In this document: in pieces, positions 50,168-58,290 of the stretch
Position numbering within the stretch: position 1 is the stretch's first letter
Layout of the letters: every line of letters starts with the position of its first letter
Assembly: GCA_963731035.1 (NCBI GenBank)
Contig: CAVSUY010000022.1
Location: forward strand, 434,001 to 498,000
Reading direction: 5' to 3'
Origin: JAANXG01 sp963731035
GTDB taxonomy: Bacteria; Pseudomonadota; Gammaproteobacteria; Arenicellales; JAANXG01
Length of the DNA: 64,000 nucleotides
Program-made: the position numbers and the translations under genes
Notes under the pieces: model-generated
Seen by the model: the letters and a program-made list of their open reading frames with translations, nothing else
The model's database searches: none
Told to the model about the DNA's origin: nothing

Positions 50168-51442
50168 TTATTCGCGAATATGGCCGTCTCCAAACACGAT
50201 GTATTTCTGTGAGGTGAGGCCTTCCAGACCCACCGGCCCGCGGGCATGGAGCTTGTCGGTGCTGATGCCGACTTCCGCCCCCAGGCCATACTCGAAACCG
50301 TCGGCGAAGCGGGTCGAGGCGTTGACCATGACGGAGCTCGAGTCCACTTCCGCCAGGAAACGGCGGGCCCGGGAAATGTTCTCCGTCACGATGGCGTCGG
50401 TATGCCTCGAGCCGTATCGTTCGATGTGTTCCATGGCTTGTTCCAGGTGCTCGACAACCTTTACGGCCAGCACCGGCCCGAGATATTCCTCGTACCAGTC
50501 CTGTTCCGTCGCCGGCTTGCCATCAACCCAGGCCAGCGTGCGCTCGCAACCGCGCAACTCCACCCCAGCCTGCTCCAGTAGCGGTGCGATCCTGGAAAGC
50601 GCCGCCTCGGCAATGTCTTTATGCACCAGCAAGGTTTCCATGGTGTTACAGGTCCCGAGCCGCTGGGTCTTGGCGTTCACCGCGATGCGTACCGCTTTGT
50701 CGAGGTCGGCCTGGTGGTCGATGTAGACGTGGCACACGCCATCGAGGTGCTTGATGGTCGGGACGGTGGATTCCCGCATCACGCGCTCCACCAGGCTCTT
50801 GCCGCCGCGCGGCACGATGACGTCGACATACCGGGACATGCGCAACAGGGCTCCAACCGCCTCACGATCGCTGGATTCCACCACCTGGACGGCCGTTGCC
50901 GGCAGCCCGGCCGTCTCCAGGCCTTCCCCGATGCAGCGGGCTATGGCCAGATTCGAGCTCAGGGCCTCGGAACCCCCGCGCAGGATGACCGCATTGCCGG
51001 ACTTCAGACCCAGTGCCGCTGCGTCGGCAGTAACATTCGGTCGCGACTCGTAGATGATGCCGATAACCCCCAGCGGGACTCTCATCCTGCCCACCTGGAT
51101 GCCCGAGGGACGATAGCTCAGATCGGTGATTTCCCCAACCGGATCCGGCAGCTCCGCCACCTGGCGAATTCCCGCGATCATGGCATCCACCCGGGCGTCG
51201 GTGAGTTCCAGTCGGTCCACCAGGGCCGCGTCCAGGTCGCTGTGCCGGGCGCACTCCAGGTCTTTGCGGTTCTGGACCATGAGGGCGTCGCGCGACTCGT
51301 CGATTCGTTTTGCGATCGCCGCCAGTGCGCTGTCCTTTGCCGCCGTCGATGTCCTGGCCAGCACGCGGGACGCCGCCCGCGCCCGCTCACCCAGACCGGT
51401 CATGTATGACTGAATGTCGATGTCTGTCTCAGCTTGCTGCAT
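50168..51442 (-). CDS. proA: Gamma-glutamyl phosphate reductase ProA
   Basis: A 424-residue enzyme reducing glutamyl-5-phosphate to glutamate semialdehyde in proline synthesis. The catalytic Cys is in GTCNTMETLLVH. Other landmarks are GVIGIIYESRPNVTADAA and NASTRFADGFEYGLGAEVGI. It overlaps the end of holA by 14 bases. No proB is seen here. Confidence 0.97.
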   Translation of the reverse strand: MQQAETDIDIQSYMTGLGERARAASRVLARTSTAAKDSALAAIAKRIDESRDALMVQNRKDLECARHSDLDAALVDRLELTDARVDAMIAGIRQVAELPDPVGEITDLSYRPSGIQVGRMRVPLGVIGIIYESRPNVTADAAALGLKSGNAVILRGGSEALSSNLAIARCIGEGLETAGLPATAVQVVESSDREAVGALLRMSRYVDVIVPRGGKSLVERVMRESTVPTIKHLDGVCHVYIDHQADLDKAVRIAVNAKTQRLGTCNTMETLLVHKDIAEAALSRIAPLLEQAGVELRGCERTLAWVDGKPATEQDWYEEYLGPVLAVKVVEHLEQAMEHIERYGSRHTDAIVTENISRARRFLAEVDSSSVMVNASTRFADGFEYGLGAEVGISTDKLHARGPVGLEGLTSQKYIVFGDGHIRE

Positions 51443-52478
51443 AGAGTTCCGCCGAATGCACGGGTATGTACGTCGTATCGCACATCATCAAAACCAGCAC
51501 GTCCAGCTCATGCCAGATAAGTCCCCTTTCGCGCCCTTTCAATACCCGATCGCAGCGGGCCATCTGGCGCGTCAGGCTCTCGAGCTGTCGCTCCCCGAGC
51601 CGGCCCAACGCCGCGGTGACCACGGGCGCCCGGTTCGACCAGATGTTGTGCTGCTTGAACAGACGACCTTTTTGCTCGCCGTGACGCAGGCCGTGCTCGA
51701 TCCGAGCCAGGCTCCTGAGCTCCCTGGCCATGGCCCAGGACACCAGCACCGGCTCCGTACCCTCGTTCTTCAACACCGCCAGTATACGCAGCGCCTTGCG
51801 CGTGTCACCGGCCAGGCACGCATCGGTGAGCGCGTAGACGTTGAAGCGGGCATGATCCACCAGGCCGCGGGCCACCACCCCGGCATCGACGCGCCCGTCG
51901 GACCCCGCGAACAGCGCCATTCGGTCGATCTCCTGGGCGGCTGCCAACAGATTCCCTTCCAGAAAATGGCACAAGCTCTCGATGGTGTCGCCGTCGACTG
52001 CCAGTCCCTTGTCCCGCAGGCGACCGCGAAACCAGCCGCGGAACTGCACCGCACCCAGCGCCTTGTGTTCGACCACCCAACCGCCGTCATCCAGTGCCTT
52101 GACCCACTTGGCCTGCTTGCTGCGGGAGTCGAGGCGACCCGTGATGACCAGCAGACACACGTCCGGATCCGCCGCCTGGCAGTACTCGATAAGAGCCTGG
52201 GTGCCGGCATCACCGGGCTTCCCGGTGGGCAGACGGAGCTCAATCAGCCGGCGTTCGGAAAACAGGGACAAGGTCTGGCTGCTGCCGGCCAGTCTACCCC
52301 ACTCGAATCCCGATTCGGCACTGAGGGGGATGCGCTCGGCGAAACCGTGCTGACGCGCTCCGGCGCGGGTCCGACGGACGCTTTCCTCGATCAGCAGAGG
52401 CTCGTCGCCGAACAGCAGAATGGCCCGGGGCGGTCCTTTCGCGAGACGCTGCGTCAGATCATCCGGGGTGACGCGCAT
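51429..52478 (-). CDS. holA: DNA polymerase III delta subunit HolA
   Basis: A 349-residue clamp-loader subunit that opens the sliding clamp. It matches the delta family by PPRAILLFGDEPLLIEESVR at the start of domain I, RRLIELRLPTGKPGDAG, and the domain III helical bundle. Walker A is not expected in delta. It lies between lptE and proA. Confidence 0.94.
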   Translation of the reverse strand: MRVTPDDLTQRLAKGPPRAILLFGDEPLLIEESVRRTRAGARQHGFAERIPLSAESGFEWGRLAGSSQTLSLFSERRLIELRLPTGKPGDAGTQALIEYCQAADPDVCLLVITGRLDSRSKQAKWVKALDDGGWVVEHKALGAVQFRGWFRGRLRDKGLAVDGDTIESLCHFLEGNLLAAAQEIDRMALFAGSDGRVDAGVVARGLVDHARFNVYALTDACLAGDTRKALRILAVLKNEGTEPVLVSWAMARELRSLARIEHGLRHGEQKGRLFKQHNIWSNRAPVVTAALGRLGERQLESLTRQMARCDRVLKGRERGLIWHELDVLVLMMCDTTYIPVHSAELYAAS

Positions 52479-52507
52479 TCAGCCCCCTTCAGATGACGTC
52501 CACCATC

Positions 52508-53035
52508 TCAAGCCGAGGCATGCTCCAAGGGCCCCGGAGCTCCGATCGTCCGGCTTGCGATGGTCACCAGCTGCCGCATGATGCGCCGGGTCAGCTCCTT
52601 GATCATGTCGTCCTTCAGAGAGTCTTCCTCTTCCTCGGCCTGCAGCACCTGGTTGGGATCGAAGTTATAGTCGCGCTGTATCGCGAGGGTCGAATTTCGC
52701 AGCTCCTTGCCATCCTTGTTCACCACTCGGTAGCTGACGTCGTACCGCAGGACGTATCCCGTGACTTTTCCACGCGTATCGATGGTCCGCACCTTGCGGT
52801 CGAACTTCACGTCATACATGTCCAGGACCGAACGTGCTGCGGTCTCGTCATCTATCACCTGGGCACCGCTGGCCTGCAGGGCACTGACCATTTCCTCCTT
52901 GACGGCGTGATTCGTGCTCGATACGGCGATTACCTGCAGCTGGTCAGGCAGAGGCAGATTGCCCCGCAGGTGAAACCCACAGGAGGACATCAGCGCAGCG
53001 GCCGCCAGGATATGAATCAACGCGCGAAAGCTCAT
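52508..53035 (-). CDS. lptE: LPS-assembly lipoprotein LptE
   Basis: A 175-residue outer-membrane lipoprotein. The lipobox is ALMSSC, followed by GFHLRGNLPLPDQLQVIAVS, the typical LptE opening. It plugs LptD and delivers LPS to the surface. Always next to leuS and holA in gammaproteobacteria, as here. Confidence 0.95.
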   Translation of the reverse strand: MSFRALIHILAAAALMSSCGFHLRGNLPLPDQLQVIAVSSTNHAVKEEMVSALQASGAQVIDDETAARSVLDMYDVKFDRKVRTIDTRGKVTGYVLRYDVSYRVVNKDGKELRNSTLAIQRDYNFDPNQVLQAEEEEDSLKDDMIKELTRRIMRQLVTIASRTIGAPGPLEHASA

Positions 53036-53090
53036 CTAGCCGTCCCCGGTCAAGGTGTTCTATGTATTTCAAGCATTATACACAGGCGGC

Positions 53091-55685
53091 TCATCCGACC
53101 ACCAGATTCACGAGCTTGTCTGGCACCACTATGCACTTGCGCAGGCTCTTGCCCTCCATGTGGCGCCGGACGCCGGGATCGGCGACCGCGGCTTCCCGCA
53201 CCGCGTCCTCCCCGGCTCCGCTCGGCACCTCGATCTCCGCGCGGCGCTTGCCATTCACCTGCACCACTATGATTACCGATTGTCGGACCAGCGCCGTACG
53301 ATCCACCTCCGGCCAGGCTGCATCCAGCAGCATCTCCGGCAATTCCATCACCTGCCACAAGACGTGGCAGATATGCGGCACCACGGGTGCCAGAACCTTG
53401 ACAAGGATGGTGACCGATTCCCGGAGCACCGCCGACCCGGCATCTCCCTTCTTCCCCCAATCGATTTTTTCCAGGCTGTTGGTCAACTCCATGCAGGCCG
53501 CAACCACGGTGTTAAATTGATAGCGCTCGTAGTCGCGGCACACCCGGTCGAGGATATCGTGGGTCCGGGTGCGGAGCGAAGCAAGCTCCGGATCGTCCCG
53601 CGGCCCCGTTTCCGGCGCGGCCTTGATGAGGCCGGCGTGCTTGTGAACGAAGTTCCACAGCCTGCGCAGGTAGCGAAAAGATCCCGCCACTGCGTCGTCG
53701 TTCCAGTCCAGGGTCTGATCCGGCGGTGATGCGAACATTATGAAAAGGCGCACCGTGTCGGCGCCGTAGCGATCGATCAGCGTCTGGGGATCGACACCGT
53801 TGTTCTTCGACTTCGACATGGTGCCGATGCCTGCCGATTCGACCTGCTGACCATCCCGTTTCAGAACCGCGGATGCTCGCACGCCTCGTTCGTCGGCGAG
53901 CACCTCCACCTCCGACGGATTGAAATACGTGATCCTGCCTTCGTGACTTTTACGGTAGAAGATCTCGTTGAGCACCATGCCTTGGGTCAAAAGGCGCTTG
54001 AAGGGCTCGCCGCTGGAGACAAGGCCTTCATCGCGCATGACCTTCTGAAAGAAGCGAGCGTAGAGCAGATGCAGCACCGCGTGCTCTATGCCGCCGATGT
54101 ACTGATCCACCGGCAGCCAGTAATCCGCCCGTTCGTCAACCATGCCGGTCTCGCAGTCCGGAGAAGCATAGCGTGCGAAATACCAGGAAGACTCGACGAA
54201 CGTATCGAACGTGTCGGTTTCGCGCTCCGCTTCGCCACCGCACTCCGGGCACGAGGTGTGCACGAAAGCGGCCGACAGGCGTGCCCGGTCCAGGCCCGCC
54301 TCCAGCGCCGTGACCGCAGGAAACACCACCGGCAGATCGGCGTCGGGTACCGGCACCGGTCCGCACGCCGGACAATTGATAATGGGAATCGGGCAGCCCC
54401 AGTACCGCTGGCGCGAAACACCCCAGTCCCGCAAACGGTAGTTCACGCGCCGATCGCCCTTCCCCTCGCTTTCCAGGAAGTCCGCAATGGCGTTGAATGC
54501 CTGTTCGAAATCGAGCCCGTCGAAGCGGTCCGAATTGCGCAGCAGGCCCTTTTCCACGTAGGCGGCCCGATCAATGCCGGGGTCCGAGCCGTCGGCGGGA
54601 TGGACCACCGCCGTGATAGGCAGGCCGAAGCGGGTTGCGAACTCCCAATCCCGCTGGTCATGGCCCGGCACGCCCATGACGGCACCTGTGCCGTAGGTCA
54701 TGAGAACGAAATTCGCGACCCAGATCGGAACCCGCTCCCCGTTCAGCGGATTCACGGCCTCGAGCCCGAGGGGCATGCCCTTCTTCTCCATCGTCTCGAT
54801 GTCCGCTTCGGTAACGCCGCGGTGGCGGCATTCTTCGACGAAGGCGGCAACGTCGGCGTCGTGCTCGGCCACCGATGCCACCAGCGGATGCTCGGCGGCA
54901 ACCGCCATGAAGGTCACGCCGAAAATCGTATCGGGCCGGGTGGTATACACCGTGAGGTCCTGGTCCCGGTCAACGACCTCGAACGCCGCCTCCACGCCTT
55001 CCGAGCGGCCGATCCAGTTGCGCTGCATGGTCTTGACCGCGTCCGGCCATCCGTCGAGCTGATCCAGATCGTCGAGCAGTTCCTGGGCATAATCGGTAAT
55101 CCTGAGAAACCACTGCGGGATTTCCCGCCGTTCCACCGGCGCGCCGGAGCGCCAACCGCGCCCGTCGATCACTTGTTCGTTGGCGAGCACGGTCTGATCC
55201 ACCGGGTCCCAGTTGACGACGGCATTCTTTTTATAGGCGAGACCCTTGCGAAACAGGCGCGTAAAGAACCATTGCTCCCAGCGGTAATACTCGGGCCTGC
55301 AGGTCGCGACCTCGCGGTCCCAGTCGTAGGCGTAACCGAGCCGCAGAAGCTGGCGGCGCATGTAATTGATGTTCTCCTCGGTCCAGCGCGCCGGCGGCAC
55401 CTTGTTGGCAATGGCCGCATTCTCCGCCGGCAGGCCGAAGGCATCCCAGCCCATGGGCTGCATGACGTTCATGCCCTGCATCCGCCGATAGCGGCTGATC
55501 ACGTCACCTATGGTGTAGTTACGCACGTGCCCCATATGCAGCTTGCCCGAGGGGTACGGGAACATCGACAGGCAGTAGAACTTCTCCCGGCCGGGCTCCT
55601 CGATGGCTTTGAAGCTCCGGGTGTCCTCCCAGTAGGCCTGGGCATTGAGCTCAACGGCTTTGGGGTCATACAAGTCAATTGTCAT
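53091..55685 (-). CDS. leuS: Leucyl-tRNA synthetase
   Basis: An 864-residue class I synthetase. The HIGH motif is PSGKLHMGHVRNYTIGD, and the KMSKS motif is GTMSKSKNNGVDP. The editing domain (about 225-415) has TTRPDTIFGVTF and its conserved Asp in GHDQRDWEFA. The zinc/leucine-specific region and C-terminal domain are complete. The ATG MTIDLYDP is the natural start. It is divergent from the DUF4124-like gene, with a promoter region between. Confidence 0.97.
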   Translation of the reverse strand: MTIDLYDPKAVELNAQAYWEDTRSFKAIEEPGREKFYCLSMFPYPSGKLHMGHVRNYTIGDVISRYRRMQGMNVMQPMGWDAFGLPAENAAIANKVPPARWTEENINYMRRQLLRLGYAYDWDREVATCRPEYYRWEQWFFTRLFRKGLAYKKNAVVNWDPVDQTVLANEQVIDGRGWRSGAPVERREIPQWFLRITDYAQELLDDLDQLDGWPDAVKTMQRNWIGRSEGVEAAFEVVDRDQDLTVYTTRPDTIFGVTFMAVAAEHPLVASVAEHDADVAAFVEECRHRGVTEADIETMEKKGMPLGLEAVNPLNGERVPIWVANFVLMTYGTGAVMGVPGHDQRDWEFATRFGLPITAVVHPADGSDPGIDRAAYVEKGLLRNSDRFDGLDFEQAFNAIADFLESEGKGDRRVNYRLRDWGVSRQRYWGCPIPIINCPACGPVPVPDADLPVVFPAVTALEAGLDRARLSAAFVHTSCPECGGEAERETDTFDTFVESSWYFARYASPDCETGMVDERADYWLPVDQYIGGIEHAVLHLLYARFFQKVMRDEGLVSSGEPFKRLLTQGMVLNEIFYRKSHEGRITYFNPSEVEVLADERGVRASAVLKRDGQQVESAGIGTMSKSKNNGVDPQTLIDRYGADTVRLFIMFASPPDQTLDWNDDAVAGSFRYLRRLWNFVHKHAGLIKAAPETGPRDDPELASLRTRTHDILDRVCRDYERYQFNTVVAACMELTNSLEKIDWGKKGDAGSAVLRESVTILVKVLAPVVPHICHVLWQVMELPEMLLDAAWPEVDRTALVRQSVIIVVQVNGKRRAEIEVPSGAGEDAVREAAVADPGVRRHMEGKSLRKCIVVPDKLVNLVVG

Positions 55686-55749
55686 GGCGGCGTATTTTAG
55701 CGGTTGGGAGTCAGCCATCAAGCCAATCGGCGGCACCTTTAGAATTCTC

Positions 55750-55778
55750 TTGGTCCGCTGCCTCCCTCGGCGTACAAT
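55750..55778 (+). promoter_or_regulatory. Sigma-70 promoter of the DUF4124-like gene
   Basis: TTGGTC (55750-55755) and TACAAT (55773-55778) are 17 bases apart. The gene starts 20 bases downstream of the -10, so the leader is short. Confidence 0.6.
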
Positions 55779-55798
55779 CCGGGAACCAAGAGACACCT

Positions 55799-56140
55799 AT
55801 GCGTACTGTTTTTGTTTATACCCTCGCGGTCCTGTGCCTGACTGGAATTGTCAGCAGTCCGGTCGCCGCGGAAGAGTTCAGGTATTACGTCTGGGTCGAC
55901 GATCAGGGCATTGTCCACGCCGAGGAGAAGGCACCGAAAGGACGCGACTACAAGGTCAGGGTGATCGAGGACATCAACGCCAATGTGGTTCCTGCCGAGG
56001 ATTTCCGCGTCGGCGACCTCCCTGCCGACTTCCGTCGCAGCTCCGACAACATCGGCGATGGGTCGTCTGCGGCTGAAGCGGAGCAGACCGGGAAGGCCGA
56101 CGAGCCGTCCGTCCAGCGCTCTCCCGCAGTCAAAAAGTAG
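55799..56140 (+). CDS. Exported DUF4124-like protein
   Basis: A 113-residue protein with a signal peptide (hydrophobic VFVYTLAVLCLTGIV, cleavage near SPVAA). The mature start, EFRYYVWVDDQGIVHAEEKA, resembles the DUF4124 domain (a YxWxDxxGxxHxxxxxP pattern) common in small periplasmic proteins. The tail is Glu/Ala/Asp-rich and likely disordered. Function unknown. Confidence 0.72.
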   Translation: MRTVFVYTLAVLCLTGIVSSPVAAEEFRYYVWVDDQGIVHAEEKAPKGRDYKVRVIEDINANVVPAEDFRVGDLPADFRRSSDNIGDGSSAAEAEQTGKADEPSVQRSPAVKK

Positions 56141-56239
56141 ACTTCCACAGCCGCTGTTCCAAGACATCGTCTTGGAGACGCCGCACGACAAGTGCCGGTA
56201 CATCGAAGCCGGCCCATAGACGATATTCGCTCTATACCG

Positions 56240-56773
56240 ATGACCTGGTTCGTGAAATACCTGCCGCCGGTCGGCCTCGCCATGGCGTTAGCCGCCTGTG
56301 GCGGGAGCAGCAGTTCCGGCGGCGGCACAGCCAATTCGCCGTTCGTGGGAACCTACCACGGTTCCACCGCGGTCACCGTGACGGCCGGATCGGGGCCGCA
56401 CACCATGAACGAGCCGATAGCCGTCTACGTCAATCCCGACGGACTGGTTCAGGTCGGCCGCGGCGAATCGACAATCTACACGTCCGGCCCCCTGCACGAG
56501 GACAGCGTCGACATTACGGACGATGCTGCCGCAATGGTGGAACCCGGCTGCTCGGGCACCATCACGCTCAGTGGCACTTTCTCGTCCGGTAGAGACGGCG
56601 GCGCCGGCTTTACCGGAACATGGTCCTCCAGCGGCGCCTCCTGCGCGGGGCTGTCCGGCGAGGTCAGCGGCACCGTAACCGCCACCCGCGTCAGCACGTA
56701 TGCACGAGCGACGCGCGTGTTCCAGACCAGAAACGCAACGCTGCTTCGCGTATTCCGGGAAGCCGGCCGCTAG
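56240..56773 (+). CDS. Lipoprotein of unknown function
   Basis: A 177-residue protein with a lipoprotein signal: YLPPVGLAMALAACGG, with Cys after LAA. A Ser/Gly spacer follows, then a beta-rich domain with repeated GTxTxxG patterns (GTITLSGTFSSGRDGGAG, TGTWSSSGASC), and an Arg-rich end. I recognise no family. An ATG 16 codons earlier is possible but weak. Confidence 0.65.
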   Translation: MTWFVKYLPPVGLAMALAACGGSSSSGGGTANSPFVGTYHGSTAVTVTAGSGPHTMNEPIAVYVNPDGLVQVGRGESTIYTSGPLHEDSVDITDDAAAMVEPGCSGTITLSGTFSSGRDGGAGFTGTWSSSGASCAGLSGEVSGTVTATRVSTYARATRVFQTRNATLLRVFREAGR

Positions 56774-56937
56774 GAGCCTGTCCTCGCTCTCCCGCTTTCG
56801 CGGTAGTAGAACAATTACTCGGGCGCACTCCCAGGTTCGCTCCCGCGGTCCCGCCCGCGCCGACCCTGCCAACAGCGGGGCTTCCAAGGGGGCCGGCGGC
56901 GGCATCCAATTCATCCACGACTTACACGGATCACGTC

Positions 56938-57621
56938 ATGATTGAACTGCTCACAGCGCCAACGCCCAATGGCTACAAGGTGTCCATATTTCTGGAGGAG
57001 CTGGGACTTCCCTACACGGCGAGGCACGTACGCCTCGGCGACATGGAGCAGAAGAAGCAGTGGTTTCTTGCACTGAACCCCAACGGACGGATACCCGTCA
57101 TCGTCGACCACGCCAACGACGATCTCGTCGTGTTCGAATCCGGCGCGATATTGCTGTATCTCGCCGAGAAGACGTCCTCGTTTCTGCCCGTGGACGGCCA
57201 CCAACGGTACCGAGTCATCCAATGGCTGATGTTCCAGATGGGCGGACTAGGCCCGATGCAGGGACAGGCCAATGTGTTCTATCGCTACGCGCCGGAGAAG
57301 CTGCCCTGGGCCATCCAGCGGTACCGGAATGAAACGCGGCGCCTGTACGAGGTATTGAACGGGCAGCTCGCCCGTAATCCCTATGTGGCGGGCGACCTGT
57401 CGGTGGCCGATTTCGCCATCTTTCCGTGGGTACGCAGGCACCACTGGTCCGGTGTCGACATCGACGACCTCGCTCATCTGCGGCTCTGGTTGGATACCAT
57501 GAACAGCAGGCCGGCGGTGAAACGGGGCCTCGACGTGCCGGTGCCCCAGGCGGAGCTGGAAAAACGCAACGACGAGGAACGTTCCAGGAACGGCATCAAA
57601 ATGGTGGCGGAGAACACCTGA
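56938..57621 (+). CDS. Glutathione S-transferase family protein (YfcG/YghU-like)
   Basis: A 227-residue GST. The thioredoxin-like domain opens MIELLTAPTPNGYKVSIFLE and has the NGRIPVIVDH cis-Pro and FESGAILLYLAEK motifs. The C-terminal helical domain has NPYVAGDLSVADFAIFPWV. The TPNGYKV opening and NPNGRIP resemble YfcG/Ure2p-type enzymes that use glutathione or glutathione disulphide. Cytoplasmic. Confidence 0.88.
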   Translation: MIELLTAPTPNGYKVSIFLEELGLPYTARHVRLGDMEQKKQWFLALNPNGRIPVIVDHANDDLVVFESGAILLYLAEKTSSFLPVDGHQRYRVIQWLMFQMGGLGPMQGQANVFYRYAPEKLPWAIQRYRNETRRLYEVLNGQLARNPYVAGDLSVADFAIFPWVRRHHWSGVDIDDLAHLRLWLDTMNSRPAVKRGLDVPVPQAELEKRNDEERSRNGIKMVAENT

Positions 57622-57703
57622 CCGCCTGTCGTGGCGGCGCGGCGAAGCCGCAGTTAGTGATGAAGGTAGCCGTGCAACGGCGGTGCGAGCCGTTCACCCG
57701 GCC

Positions 57704-57787
57704 GGATCGCGGCTGAAGCCGCTCCTACAATCCAGGGTTCGGCACGACGGCAGACTTCGGATCGTAGGAGCGGCGAAGCCGCGATTC
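57704..57787. repeat. Inverted pair of REP-like units
   Basis: GGATCGCGGCTGAAGCCGCT and following bases (57704-57733) face GGATCGTAGGAGCGGCGAAG and following bases (57759-57787). Same family as at 6.9 and 8.1 kb. Tail to tail between the GST and LpoP-like genes. Confidence 0.65.
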
Positions 57788-57803
57788 GCCGGGCCCGACG
57801 GAT

Positions 57804-58277
57804 TCAATCCCCGAGTGCGTGGCGCGAAGCCTGGATGAGCTCGTCGTTCCTGGACTTCAGCGAGGACCCGACGTTGGGCAACGCATTGGAACGCTTGGCG
57901 AGCTGGATCGCCTGCTCGTAGTTGCCTTGCGCGTAGCGCGCCCGGGCGAGTTCGTGCCACAGGCTGCCGTTGCGCGGATCGATATTGATTGCCCGCTCGA
58001 GAAGCTGCACCGCCGCGTCGAACTGCCGGCTGTCGAACGCCCGCCGGGCCTGGCTCGAAAGCTCGACAACCGCGGGCGAGCTCGAGGTGCCAGGCAAAGC
58101 GGACCCGGTCGACCCACCCGGCTGCCGCACCGCGGGCGAGCTCGACGTGCCCGGCCGAGCGGGCCCGGTCGACCCACCCGGCTGCTCCGCCGCCGGCGGC
58201 ACCGAGCAGCCGCTCGCCAACAGCCCCGCAAGCAACAGGGGCGACCAGATTTTTTGCTGTCGTATCTTCAAAGGCAC
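57804..58277 (-). CDS. TPR lipoprotein, LpoP-like partner of PBP1b
   Basis: A 157-residue outer-membrane lipoprotein. The lipobox is LLASGC. A Pro/Gly/Ser/Thr-rich linker (about 25-70) contains two copies of a 20-residue unit (QPGGSTGPARPGTSSSPAV). TPR repeats follow (ARRAFDSRQFDAAVQLLERA, then WHELARARYAQGNYEQAIQL). It lies 13 bases after mrcB on the same strand. In Pseudomonas aeruginosa the TPR lipoprotein LpoP, encoded beside PBP1b, activates that enzyme; position and build match. That function is inferred. Confidence 0.78.
   Translation of the reverse strand: MPLKIRQQKIWSPLLLAGLLASGCSVPPAAEQPGGSTGPARPGTSSSPAVRQPGGSTGSALPGTSSSPAVVELSSQARRAFDSRQFDAAVQLLERAINIDPRNGSLWHELARARYAQGNYEQAIQLAKRSNALPNVGSSLKSRNDELIQASRHALGD
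58069..58188. repeat. Two tandem 60-base units within the LpoP-like gene
   Basis: Units 58069-58128 and 58129-58188 are about 90 percent identical, and each keeps the frame, adding one 20-residue linker unit. The number of units sets linker length. Confidence 0.7.
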
Positions 58278-58290
58278 TCTGCTTCGTGCG

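Noticed and set aside
53943..55700. 585-codon frame opposite leuS
   Set aside because: leuS is complete with HIGH and KMSKS motifs; the antisense frame is a GC-bias shadow.
58069..58188. CRISPR or satellite array
   Set aside because: Only two units, no spacers, and they lie in frame in a coding region.
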